A program made the translations under genes and the position numbers. Positions 34,322 through 43,079 of a stretch of DNA of 64,000 nucleotides are shown in pieces. Source of the stretch: Merdicola sp905200315 (GTDB lineage Bacteria; Bacillota; Clostridia; TANB77; CAG-508). Positions within the stretch are counted from its first letter, which is position 1. Each line of letters starts with the position of its first letter. The stretch covers positions 1-64,000 of the forward strand of contig CABPZP010000003.1 of NCBI GenBank assembly GCA_902461935.1. Direction: 5' to 3'. Below the pieces are notes generated by a model that saw nothing but the letters and a program-made list of their open reading frames with translations, had not been told where the DNA came from and made no database searches.

Positions 34322-36187
34322 TTAGTATAGTTTTTTTATTGTTTGGATAAACATTGCGTGGGCCCAGCCTAGCCCTATTACCCATGCGGGCTCCATTTTT
34401 TCGTTGTTTACTTGTTCTGGTAGTAGTCCGTGTTGGTTTGCTGATTTTACTACGTAGTTTAGTTCTTCTATTGCTTTGTTTTTTTCTCCTTTTTGTAGGT
34501 GGTATTCTGCCATCCATAGTGTTGCTATTGTCCATGGGTTTCCATTCATGTAGTTGTCTTCTTCGAATCTTTTATAGCCTCCTGTGTATGTTCTTAGGCT
34601 TAGGTCTATGTTTTCTATTGTGTTTGTTATTTTCTTTTCTTTGGGTGTGTATAGTTTGAATGGTGTTACTGCTCCTATTATGCTTATGTCTAGTTTTTTG
34701 TCTTGTGTGTTTCTTACGTATGTTTTTCTTTCTTTATCATATAGTTTTTCTGCTATATAGTTTTTGATTTTTAGTTTTATTTCTTGGTATTCTTTTTTTT
34801 CTTTTCTTATTTTTTCTTGTTTTATTCTGTTTTCTTCATAGTCATCGTAGATTTTGTCGTATATTTTTTCCATTGATTCGAAGGCTGCATATATTGCTGC
34901 TAGTGAGTATAGGTGTGTTCCTTCACACATTTCCCATAGGTCATAGCTTACGTGCATTTTGTTTTTTTCTTCTATTATATCTTCTGTGTATTTTTTTAGG
35001 TATTTTATTGCTTTTTCGCACATTGTTAGTGTTTCTTTTAGAAATTTTTTGTTTTTGGTATATTCGAAATGTTTGTATGCTCCATATACTACGCTTGCGG
35101 TTTCATCTATTTGATATCCCCAAGATGGTGCTAAGCTTCCATCTACATAAAAACGTTGTTCCCACATTCCGTTTGGACTTTGTGTGTTTTTACAGAATAT
35201 TTTATAGAATTTTTCTACTTCTTCTTTCATTCCTAAAATGTCTAAGCTTTCTGTTATGAATACTGCATCTCTTGGCCAGCAGTAATTGTATCTTCCTGAT
35301 TTTTCTCTTTTCTCGTCTACTTCGACTGCTGCTATCATTGCTCCTGTTTTTTCGTTTGTTAATAGTGGAAATAGCATTATACTTCTTTTATATATTTGAT
35401 TTAGTTTTTCATCTAGTTTATTTTTGGGTTCTGGTAGTTTTATCGTGTTATGTGCTTTGTAATATTTTTTCCAATATGCTATTGTGTTTGCTTGTTCTTT
35501 TATTGTATCTATTTTTTGTATTTTGCTATTTTCTTTTATTTGATTGTCTACATATATTACTATATCTAGATTTTTCTTTTGTCCTGGTTTCAATTTTCCT
35601 ATTTCATAACATATTGCAGAGTCTGCTGACATTCCTATATAGTCTTTATCTTTTATAATTCCTGTGTATATGTTTCTTTCACAGTCATTTATTTGATGTG
35701 AGCATATTCTGTCTTTTATTGATACAATATTAAAGCAGTCTTCATGTGTGTATTGTGCCATTCCTTTTTCTAGTATTTTAGCACTTACAAGTTGATTTTC
35801 TCCTGAGTGTAATTTTGAATGTATTAAAAATTTTGTGTCTAATTCTATGTCGTTTTCATTTTTGAACACATATCTTCTTATTAATACGTTTTCATTTATA
35901 GATACAAAGTCTGTTTGAACTATTCTTAATTTGAAATAAGTATTCAAAATATCTGTTTCTAATACATTTGTATCTTCTATATATTTTTGATTATATTCGT
36001 TATTAACATCATTATTTGTATAAATAAGCATTGAGTCATTTATTTTTACACCTGTTTCAAAGAAATCTATATATTGTTTATTATCTCGCATAGGATAATA
36101 TAATCTTAGTAATTCGCCTGTTTTACTTAAACTTACAAGCATATCTTTATTTCCAATTATTGCATCATTAAAATATTTTGTTTTCAT
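34322..36187 (-). CDS. Glycoside hydrolase family 15 (glucoamylase-like) protein
   Basis: 621 aa. An N-terminal beta-sandwich-like domain of about 250 aa is followed by an (alpha/alpha)6 catalytic domain with RYNYCWPRDA, LWEMCEGTH and LLPEQVNNEKMEPAWVIGLGWAHAMF, where the Glu residues fit the GH15 acid/base pair. No signal peptide, so it acts inside the cell, perhaps on glycogen-like or trehalose-like glucans. AAGGAG lies 6 bases before the ATG. It follows the beta-CASP gene by 13 bases. Its 3' end has a plus strand richer in G and T than its 5' end. Confidence 0.88.
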   Translation of the reverse strand: MKTKYFNDAIIGNKDMLVSLSKTGELLRLYYPMRDNKQYIDFFETGVKINDSMLIYTNNDVNNEYNQKYIEDTNVLETDILNTYFKLRIVQTDFVSINENVLIRRYVFKNENDIELDTKFLIHSKLHSGENQLVSAKILEKGMAQYTHEDCFNIVSIKDRICSHQINDCERNIYTGIIKDKDYIGMSADSAICYEIGKLKPGQKKNLDIVIYVDNQIKENSKIQKIDTIKEQANTIAYWKKYYKAHNTIKLPEPKNKLDEKLNQIYKRSIMLFPLLTNEKTGAMIAAVEVDEKREKSGRYNYCWPRDAVFITESLDILGMKEEVEKFYKIFCKNTQSPNGMWEQRFYVDGSLAPSWGYQIDETASVVYGAYKHFEYTKNKKFLKETLTMCEKAIKYLKKYTEDIIEEKNKMHVSYDLWEMCEGTHLYSLAAIYAAFESMEKIYDKIYDDYEENRIKQEKIRKEKKEYQEIKLKIKNYIAEKLYDKERKTYVRNTQDKKLDISIIGAVTPFKLYTPKEKKITNTIENIDLSLRTYTGGYKRFEEDNYMNGNPWTIATLWMAEYHLQKGEKNKAIEELNYVVKSANQHGLLPEQVNNEKMEPAWVIGLGWAHAMFIQTIKKLY

Positions 36188-36200
36188 TTTTGCTCCTTCT

Positions 36201-37859
36201 TTATTTATTATCTATTATTCTAACAATTTGTAGTTCTAATTCTTTTATTCTTTCGTCTAATTTTTGTATTTGACTATTTTCTAAGTTTTCATTTTTTAGG
36301 TCATCTCTAACCATTTCTTCCATATCTGCAATTTCATCTTTTAAAGTATCTAATCTATTTAGTACTTTTAAACGTATATATCTTTCAGGATTTTCTGTTT
36401 TTACTTCTATTTTATTTGTCATATTTGCTAATTCGTTATTTAATTCGTAGGTTTCTCCAAATTCTGGTGTTGTAACGGCAATTCCTGTTGTTTCTTGTAT
36501 TTTTTGTTTTAATACATCTTGACTTTCTGGTTCTCCATGTACTAAAAATATGTGTTTTGGTTTATTTATAAATGAATATACAAAATTTAATAACCATTCT
36601 TGATCTGCATGTCCTGAATATCCTTCAATATATTCTATTCTAGCATTTACAGCTATTTCTTCTCCAAATATTTTTACTTTTTTTGCCCCACTAACTATTT
36701 GGTCTCCTAAAGTTCCTTTTGCTTGGTATCCTACAAATAAAATTGTACTTTTTGGATTCCATAAATTGTGTTTTAAATGATGTTTTATTCTTCCAACTTC
36801 GCACATACCGCTTGCTGAAATTATGATAGATGGTTCATCACTTTCATTTAAAGCTTTTGATTCATCTACAGTTTTTGTGAATTTTAATCCTGGAAATTCT
36901 AGTGGATTATCTCCACTTTTTATTACTTCTTGTGTTTCTTCATCAAATAAATCCATATTTTCTTTAAATATTTCTGTTGCAGATATTGCAAGCGGACTAT
37001 CTACATATACTGGTGTTTTCATTAATTTTTCAAATTCTTCAAGAAAATGTTCATTATGGGGGTTTTCTTTTATTTTATTTAGTTCATATAAAATTTCTTG
37101 TGTTCTACCAACTGCAAATGAAGGTATTACAACTGTTCCTCCATTTTCTATTGTTTCTGAAACTATTCTTAAAAATGTTTCTGCTTTGCTTTCATTTTTC
37201 ATATGCAATCTATTTCCATATGTTGATTCCATTACTAAATAATCTGTATCTTCTATCATTGTTGGTTCAGAAAGTAGCGGAATATCGTTATTTCCTATAT
37301 CACCTGAAAATACTATTTTTTCTTCTTTTCCATCTTCTTTAATCCACACTTCTATTATACTAGAACCTAACATATGACCAGCATCATTGTATCTAACATG
37401 TATATTCTCATCTATTTCAATTATTTCATCGTATTTTACTGGCACAAATACTTCTAAACATTTTGTTGCATCTTCTGCAGTATATAATGGTGGTAGTTCT
37501 GGTTCACCTTTTCTTGCACGTTTTCTATTTTTCCATTCAACCTCCATTTCTTGAATGTGACCACTATCTGGAAGCATTATTCCACATAAATCGCAAGTTG
37601 CTTTATGTGCATATATTGGACTTCTATACCCTTCATTATATAATTTAGGTATTCTACCTGAATGGTCTATATGTGCATGTGTTAATAGCATAAAATCTAT
37701 GGATTTTACATTAAATGCAAAATCTTCCTCGTTTTTTAGCTCATCTGTAGCTTTTCCTTGATACATTCCACAATCTACTAAAAATTTTTTCCCTGCTCCT
37801 TCTACTAAAAAGTTTGAACCTGTAACAGTTCTTGTTGCTCCTAAAAATGTAACTTTCAT
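36201..37859 (-). CDS. Beta-CASP metallo-beta-lactamase ribonuclease-like protein
   Basis: 552 aa. The zinc motif HAHIDHSG at 61-68, a later GHMLGS, the beta-CASP block SGMCEVGRIKHHLKHNL and a VHGEPESQ near the C-terminal part place it in the YSH1/COG1236 group of RNA-processing nucleases. A C-terminal helical extension of about 80 aa (RYIRLKVLNRL onward) is extra. Probable role in RNA processing or decay. AAAGGA lies about 8 bases before the ATG. It lies in the ftsK, unknown, beta-CASP, GH15 group. Confidence 0.9.
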   Translation of the reverse strand: MKVTFLGATRTVTGSNFLVEGAGKKFLVDCGMYQGKATDELKNEEDFAFNVKSIDFMLLTHAHIDHSGRIPKLYNEGYRSPIYAHKATCDLCGIMLPDSGHIQEMEVEWKNRKRARKGEPELPPLYTAEDATKCLEVFVPVKYDEIIEIDENIHVRYNDAGHMLGSSIIEVWIKEDGKEEKIVFSGDIGNNDIPLLSEPTMIEDTDYLVMESTYGNRLHMKNESKAETFLRIVSETIENGGTVVIPSFAVGRTQEILYELNKIKENPHNEHFLEEFEKLMKTPVYVDSPLAISATEIFKENMDLFDEETQEVIKSGDNPLEFPGLKFTKTVDESKALNESDEPSIIISASGMCEVGRIKHHLKHNLWNPKSTILFVGYQAKGTLGDQIVSGAKKVKIFGEEIAVNARIEYIEGYSGHADQEWLLNFVYSFINKPKHIFLVHGEPESQDVLKQKIQETTGIAVTTPEFGETYELNNELANMTNKIEVKTENPERYIRLKVLNRLDTLKDEIADMEEMVRDDLKNENLENSQIQKLDERIKELELQIVRIIDNK

Positions 37860-37876
37860 TTAATCAATCCTTTCTT

Positions 37877-39376
37877 TTAATTAAATAATTTTATTTTCTT
37901 ATCTATTTTAACCCCTATTGTTGATAATAGTTCTATATCACTTTCATATTCTAATGATTCTTCGTCAAATACTTGTAGTTTATAATTATTTAAATTTTTA
38001 TTAATTACATATTCTATATTTTCTAAATCTATAGTTTTTAATCTTAATATTCTTTTATATATTGGAATACTTTCTTTTATATCTTCACAAATTGAATTTA
38101 AAGCTTTTAATTCTATAGCTTTTACTATTAATTTAGAAATGTATGCATTTATGCTTTCTTTAGTTTCTGCTTTTTCGTATATTTTGTATTCTTTATTATA
38201 TTCTAATAAATTAAAATATCTTGTAATATATATTAATTTTATGATTTCCTTTTTATTTTCAATTCTATTTAGATTTATTTCAAAGCATTTTATTATCAAA
38301 TTTATAAAATCTATATAATTTTCATCTATATTATTATTTTGTATTTCTTTTAAAAATTTAATATTTCTTTCTGTTTCTATTATTTTTTCAGCATATTTTT
38401 TTGGATTTCTCAAATCATCGATTTCTTCATTCCTAATTAAAATTTTTTCTTTTTCTCTTTCCAAAACATTAATTAATGTATTTATACTAAAATATGTTTC
38501 TCCTTTATTATTTCTTTTTATAAACTCTTTTTCTAATAATTTTCTATCTTTTAATATTTTTTCTATTGTATCTAGCCTTTTAAAATTTTCTTTTTTTTCT
38601 TCAGATAGATTTTCTAAAAATTCTTTTTTTCCTATTGATTCGTTTTGCATTGTTTCTAAATTACTACATTGTTTCTTTATTTCTTTTTTTTCTTCTATTT
38701 TATCTCTATAATATATATTTGAAATAATTGTAATACAACTATTTAATAAATTTACAGCTATATTTTCTCCATAGCTCTTTTTTAGAAAATTATATAAAAT
38801 CTGTATTTTGTCATTTTTATCGTCACTTTCAATTTTTTCTATTACTTTATTTTCTAAAATTAAATTTAAACATTGATATAAGAAAAAGTATTCTATGTTT
38901 TCTATTTCGTTTAGATATCTATACCAGGTCCAACCATCAAAATCGCGTATTACTTCCATTTTATTCATAATACTTGATTGATAAAAAAATTCTTCAAGTG
39001 GCTTTTGAGCAAAATTATATTGGTTGTTTATTTTTACTTCTTTTTGTGAAATTTCATAAATAGCTCTTAAACATACTTTTTCGTTTTGCTTTATTTTTAT
39101 TGTTTTTTCTTTTTTGTTTATTTGCATTTCATTATTTTTTATTATCTCTATTTTATTGCAATTTAAATTTATATTTTGAATAATATCATTTAAAAATTCT
39201 TCTTTTTTTGGAACATTAACTTTTGTTTTTTTGTAATCTGCATATGATATTTCTACTTTATATAACATACTAAGGAGAAGATTTTTTACTTCTTGTGAAA
39301 AACTCTTTCCTTCAAGAACTTTTTCTAGTTCATTATTATAATCTTTTAAATTGTTAAAAATATTCTTGCTTTTCAA
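37877..39376 (-). CDS. Conserved-looking helical protein of unknown function
   Basis: 499 aa, mostly Lys/Glu/Ile/Asn-rich helices with coiled-coil segments near 210-290 and 300-345 and one Trp-rich spot (FDGWTWYRYLNEIENIEYFF) near residue 150. No signal peptide, TM or known motif. The start is a TTG with AAAGGAG 8 bases upstream. It lies 21 bases after ftsK and 17 bases before the beta-CASP gene, so it is translated with them; a link to division or chromosome handling is only an inference from position. Confidence 0.75.
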   Translation of the reverse strand: MKSKNIFNNLKDYNNELEKVLEGKSFSQEVKNLLLSMLYKVEISYADYKKTKVNVPKKEEFLNDIIQNINLNCNKIEIIKNNEMQINKKEKTIKIKQNEKVCLRAIYEISQKEVKINNQYNFAQKPLEEFFYQSSIMNKMEVIRDFDGWTWYRYLNEIENIEYFFLYQCLNLILENKVIEKIESDDKNDKIQILYNFLKKSYGENIAVNLLNSCITIISNIYYRDKIEEKKEIKKQCSNLETMQNESIGKKEFLENLSEEKKENFKRLDTIEKILKDRKLLEKEFIKRNNKGETYFSINTLINVLEREKEKILIRNEEIDDLRNPKKYAEKIIETERNIKFLKEIQNNNIDENYIDFINLIIKCFEINLNRIENKKEIIKLIYITRYFNLLEYNKEYKIYEKAETKESINAYISKLIVKAIELKALNSICEDIKESIPIYKRILRLKTIDLENIEYVINKNLNNYKLQVFDEESLEYESDIELLSTIGVKIDKKIKLFN

Positions 39377-39397
39377 AAGCTCTACTCCTTTCTAATT

Positions 39398-41782
39398 CTA
39401 CACTTCTTCTGTGTTGGTTTGCATTTTTAGTTCTTCCCATCTTTCTTTTGTCATTAAAACCTCTCTTGGTTTACTTCCTTGGTAACCAGAGATTATTCCT
39501 CTTTCTTCCATTTGGTCTATTATTCTTCCTGCTCTTGCATAACCAACTTTAAATCTTCTTTGTATAAATGATGTTGAAGCTTGCCCTGTTTCTACAACTG
39601 TGTCTATTGCATCCATTAAAAATGGATCTAATTCATCATCACTTGCAGTTTCCATATCTTTTTCTTTATCTGATGTATTTGCTTTTTCTATAGATTCTAT
39701 AATATCTGTATTATATGTACTTTCTCCACCATTTGCTTTTAAGAAGTCTACTATTTTTTCTACTTCTTTATCATCTACGAAAGCTCCTTGAACTCTTGTT
39801 GGCTTTGATGCACCTGCTGGGTAAAATAGCATATCTCCTTTTCCAAGTAATTTCTCTGCTCCAACCATATCTAAAATTGTTCTTGAATCTATTTGTGATG
39901 AAACGGCAAATGCAATTCTAGATGGAACATTTGCTTTAATTAAACCTGTAATTACATCTACAGAAGGTCTTTGTGTTGCAATAACTAAGTGCATTCCTGC
40001 AGCTCTTGCTTTTTGTGCAAGCCTACATATAGACTCTTCTACTTCTTTTGCAGCTACCATCATTAAGTCTGCAAGCTCATCTATAATAATAACTATTTGA
40101 GGTAATTTTCCTTCTCCATCTTGCAAACTTGCATTATAACCTTTTAAGTCTCTAACTCCTTTGCTTGCAAATACATTATATCTATTTTCCATTTCTTGAA
40201 CTGCCCATGCAAGCGCACCAGCAGCTTTTTTAGGATCTGTAACAACTGGTATTAATAAGTGTGGTATTCCATTATAAACTGAAAGTTCTACAACTTTTGG
40301 GTCTACCATAACAAGTTTAACTTCGCTTGGCTTTGCTTTATAAATTATACTTGAAATTAATGTATTTATACAAACACTTTTACCAGAACCTGTACTTCCT
40401 GCTATAAGTACGTGTGGCATTTTTGAAATATCTGCAACAACTTCTTCTCCTGCTACATCTTTTCCTAATGCAAAAGCAAGTTTAGATTTATGATTTTGAA
40501 ATTTATCTGTTTCTAGTATATCTCTTAAATGTACAATTTCATTTTCTTTATTTGGTATTTCTATGCCAACTGCTTGTTTTCCTGGTATTGGAGCTTCTAT
40601 TCTTATGCTTTCTGCTGCTAAATTTAGTGCAATATCATCTGCTAAATTTGCAATTTTACTTACTCTAACACCTTCTGCTGGTTTTATTTCATATCTTGTA
40701 ATTGCTGGTCCAACAGATACATTTTCTACTTTTGCTGAAACTCCAAAACTATAAAGTGTTTTTTGTAATTTTGTTGCTGTATCTGCTAATGCTTTTTTAC
40801 CACCTTTTAAAACAACACCTTTTCCTTCACTTAATAATTCTACTGGTGGAAATTCGTATGTTTCATCTTCTACTGTCATTGCCGCATGTTCTAAGGTTAG
40901 TACTTCTTTTACTTTATCTTCTTTTTTCTCTTCTTCTTGTTTAAATAAATTTTCTTCTATATGATTTGGAGAAAATTGTTCTTTTTCTTGTTTGCTTTCC
41001 TTTGTAAGTGGTATTAATTCGTCTGCTTCGTGTTTATATTTTTTTAATTTTTTAGGTTGATTATTTAAATTTATTGTTATTTGGTCTTCCATTGGTAATT
41101 CTTCTTGAGCTTGTTTTATTTTTTTAACCTTCTTTTTTGCTCTTTTTAAAATAACTTCTCCTACATCGTCATCATCATCTTCTTCATCAACATTTGCATG
41201 TCTTTCTTCTGATTTTTCCTTGATATAATTTCCAAGTATTTCAGCAGGCTTTATTCTAAACATATATACAATGTTTATTAGAGCAATACCAACGAATAAA
41301 ATTGCTGCTCCCCACATTCCTAGTAGTTTTGATGCAGGAATCGCAATTATTGCACCTATTGCTCCACCACCTATGTTTTGACTTCCTAATTCATATGCTC
41401 TTGATACTAATGTTTGAAATTCATATGATAATTTTAAAGTTCCTTTTGAAATTTGATATATAGTCATTACTGACATTAAGCATAGTAAAAACACACTATA
41501 ATTAGCTATTTTTCCTGCAAAACTTTCTTTTTGTTCTTCGTCTATTACCATATATATTGCCATAATGAAGGTTCCTATTGGCAATATGTATTTTAACCAT
41601 CCCATTATTCCACCTAGTATAATATTTAGGTTTTCTCCTATTATTCCAGATTTTGCATATATTAATACTGCAAGTAATACACTTAATACTAGCAGTGCTA
41701 CAACTTCAATGTCTAGTTTTGATTTGTTTTGTTGTTTTTTATTTGTTTTCCTTTTAGTATTTGTTTTTTTCTTCTTTGCCAT
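39398..41782 (-). CDS. ftsK: DNA translocase FtsK/SpoIIIE
   Basis: 794 aa. Four N-terminal TM segments (within about residues 28-175), an acidic/charged linker, the RecA-like motor with Walker A AGSTGSGKSV near 461-470 and Walker B IVIIIDELADLMMVAAKE, and a C-terminal winged-helix gamma domain (RRFKVGYARAGRIIDQMEE). It pumps chromosomal DNA across the division or sporulation septum. AAGGTGA lies 3-4 bases before the ATG. It heads a same-strand group of four closely spaced genes. Confidence 0.96.
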   Translation of the reverse strand: MAKKKKTNTKRKTNKKQQNKSKLDIEVVALLVLSVLLAVLIYAKSGIIGENLNIILGGIMGWLKYILPIGTFIMAIYMVIDEEQKESFAGKIANYSVFLLCLMSVMTIYQISKGTLKLSYEFQTLVSRAYELGSQNIGGGAIGAIIAIPASKLLGMWGAAILFVGIALINIVYMFRIKPAEILGNYIKEKSEERHANVDEEDDDDDVGEVILKRAKKKVKKIKQAQEELPMEDQITINLNNQPKKLKKYKHEADELIPLTKESKQEKEQFSPNHIEENLFKQEEEKKEDKVKEVLTLEHAAMTVEDETYEFPPVELLSEGKGVVLKGGKKALADTATKLQKTLYSFGVSAKVENVSVGPAITRYEIKPAEGVRVSKIANLADDIALNLAAESIRIEAPIPGKQAVGIEIPNKENEIVHLRDILETDKFQNHKSKLAFALGKDVAGEEVVADISKMPHVLIAGSTGSGKSVCINTLISSIIYKAKPSEVKLVMVDPKVVELSVYNGIPHLLIPVVTDPKKAAGALAWAVQEMENRYNVFASKGVRDLKGYNASLQDGEGKLPQIVIIIDELADLMMVAAKEVEESICRLAQKARAAGMHLVIATQRPSVDVITGLIKANVPSRIAFAVSSQIDSRTILDMVGAEKLLGKGDMLFYPAGASKPTRVQGAFVDDKEVEKIVDFLKANGGESTYNTDIIESIEKANTSDKEKDMETASDDELDPFLMDAIDTVVETGQASTSFIQRRFKVGYARAGRIIDQMEERGIISGYQGSKPREVLMTKERWEELKMQTNTEEV

Positions 41783-41808
41783 TTTATCACCTTTTTTATT
41801 TTATTTGT

Positions 41809-41834
41809 GGGTACGGAGCACCGTGCCCCCTACA
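41809..41834 (+). repeat. REP-like palindrome, family A, gggtacgg subtype
   Basis: GGGTACGG-agca-CCGTGCCC hairpin with CCTACA foot. It lies 25 bases upstream of ftsK. Confidence 0.8.
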
Positions 41835-41850
41835 ATATTATTTATAATTT

Positions 41851-41896
41851 AAAAACCAGAATCGGATTTTAGAAATTTTCCGAATTCTGGTTTCTT
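41851..41896. terminator. Terminator between the rsmD pair and ftsK
   Basis: AAACCAGAAT-CGG and CCGAATTCTGGTTT pair with one bulge around a 13-base loop; both sides carry A/T runs, so it may act in both directions. It follows the end of the 145-aa gene on the minus strand. Confidence 0.75.
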
Positions 41897-41910
41897 GTTT
41901 ATTTCCGATT

Positions 41911-42348
41911 TTATTTCAATTCTTTTCTATTGTTTTGTATTATTTTTAATGCATCTTCAAGTGCAACTTCTATTCCTTGTAGCACGTTGTCTGCATATTC
42001 TTTTGTACCATTTGAAATTTCTCTAGACATTTCGTTTGCTGCTTCTATTATTTCTGCTTTTTGCTCATATGCTTTTTTTGTAATTTCGTGTTCATCTATC
42101 ATTGAAATAATTCTATTTTCTGCTTCTTTAACTACATCATTTGCTTCTTTGTTTGCTTGTTCAAGTATACGTTCTCTTTCTTCTTTTACCCATTTTGCTT
42201 GTTTTAATTCTTCTGGTAATTTTAATCTTATCTCTTTTATTATTTCAAAAAATTCTTCTTTATCTATTACAGCTTTTTCTGTGAAAGGAAGTGTTTTACT
42301 TCTTTCTAATATATCCTCCAAAGTTTCAAGTAATGTAAATATTTCCAT
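41911..42348 (-). CDS. Small helical protein resembling ATPase subunit B/H stalks
   Basis: 145 aa, nearly all charged helix: DKEEFFEIIKEIRLKLPEELK, then ILEQANKEANDVVKEAENRI, a stalk-like coiled coil also seen in proteins loosely labelled V-type ATPase subunit H-like. It has no TM, so a true F0 b-subunit is unlikely. The start lies four bases after the rsmD stop; AAAGGGG lies 7 bases upstream. A terminator follows. Confidence 0.75.
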   Translation of the reverse strand: MEIFTLLETLEDILERSKTLPFTEKAVIDKEEFFEIIKEIRLKLPEELKQAKWVKEERERILEQANKEANDVVKEAENRIISMIDEHEITKKAYEQKAEIIEAANEMSREISNGTKEYADNVLQGIEVALEDALKIIQNNRKELK

Positions 42349-42352
42349 TGTT

Positions 42353-42904
42353 TTACCCCTTTCGTAAAAATATAAGTTTTACTCTTCCGTAATTTCTTGT
42401 ATCATAAATGTTTTCTTTATAGTCTTCTATTTCTTTTAATATTCTTTCTTCGTCGTCTGTTTCTACAATTAGTGTTCCTTCTGTGGATAACATATTCTGA
42501 AAATATATTTTTTCCACAGTTTTCTTTATTAGTTGTGAATTATATGGTGGGTCAAGAAAAATTATATCGTATTTTTCGCTTTTCAAATTTTCTAAAGCTA
42601 TAATAGCATCGCTTTTTATTAATTCAATTTTTTCTTTTAAATGTGTTTTTTCAATATTCTTATTTATAATATTAATTGCTTCTTTCGAGTTATCACATAG
42701 AACTACTTTTTTTGCACCTCTACTTGCACATTCTAGTCCTATTGCTCCACTTCCAGCAAATAAATCTAAAACTTTTGCTTCATATATTTTTCTATTAATT
42801 ATGTTAAATAATGATTCTTTTACTCTATCTAATGTTGGTCTTGTATTATCTCCTGTTAAAGTAAAAAGTTTTGTTCCTCTTGCAGTGCCACTAATTATTC
42901 TCAT
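42353..42904 (-). CDS. rsmD: 16S rRNA (guanine966-N2)-methyltransferase RsmD
   Basis: 183 aa. It opens MRIISGTARGTKL with RPTLDRVKESLFN, then the SAM site VLDLFAGSGAIGLE near 46 and the catalytic DPPY near 117. It methylates G966 of 16S rRNA during 30S assembly. GAGGTT lies 7 bases before the ATG. It is divergent from the class B PBP gene. Confidence 0.95.
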   Translation of the reverse strand: MRIISGTARGTKLFTLTGDNTRPTLDRVKESLFNIINRKIYEAKVLDLFAGSGAIGLECASRGAKKVVLCDNSKEAINIINKNIEKTHLKEKIELIKSDAIIALENLKSEKYDIIFLDPPYNSQLIKKTVEKIYFQNMLSTEGTLIVETDDEERILKEIEDYKENIYDTRNYGRVKLIFLRKG

Positions 42905-43079
42905 ATTTTTCTAACCTCTTTTGATACATATATTTTATTCTTTTATTTCTATATGTCAATATTATTAATAGAAATGTAACATACATTTAATATTTTTGTA
43001 ATATTATATTATTTTCTTGATTTTAGATTTCTTTTAATATAAAATATTTTTAAATATTTTATATTAAAAAGTGGTGTTT

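Noticed and set aside
34092..34535. Basic Arg/Thr-rich open frame of about 147 codons on the minus strand
   Set aside because: It lies out of frame inside the GH15 gene's 3' end and the repeat, with no ribosome site; the Arg/Lys-rich composition is a shadow of the GH15 coding bias.
41911..42348. F0 ATP synthase subunit b
   Set aside because: No N-terminal TM segment and no other ATP synthase genes nearby; only a generic stalk-like coiled coil.
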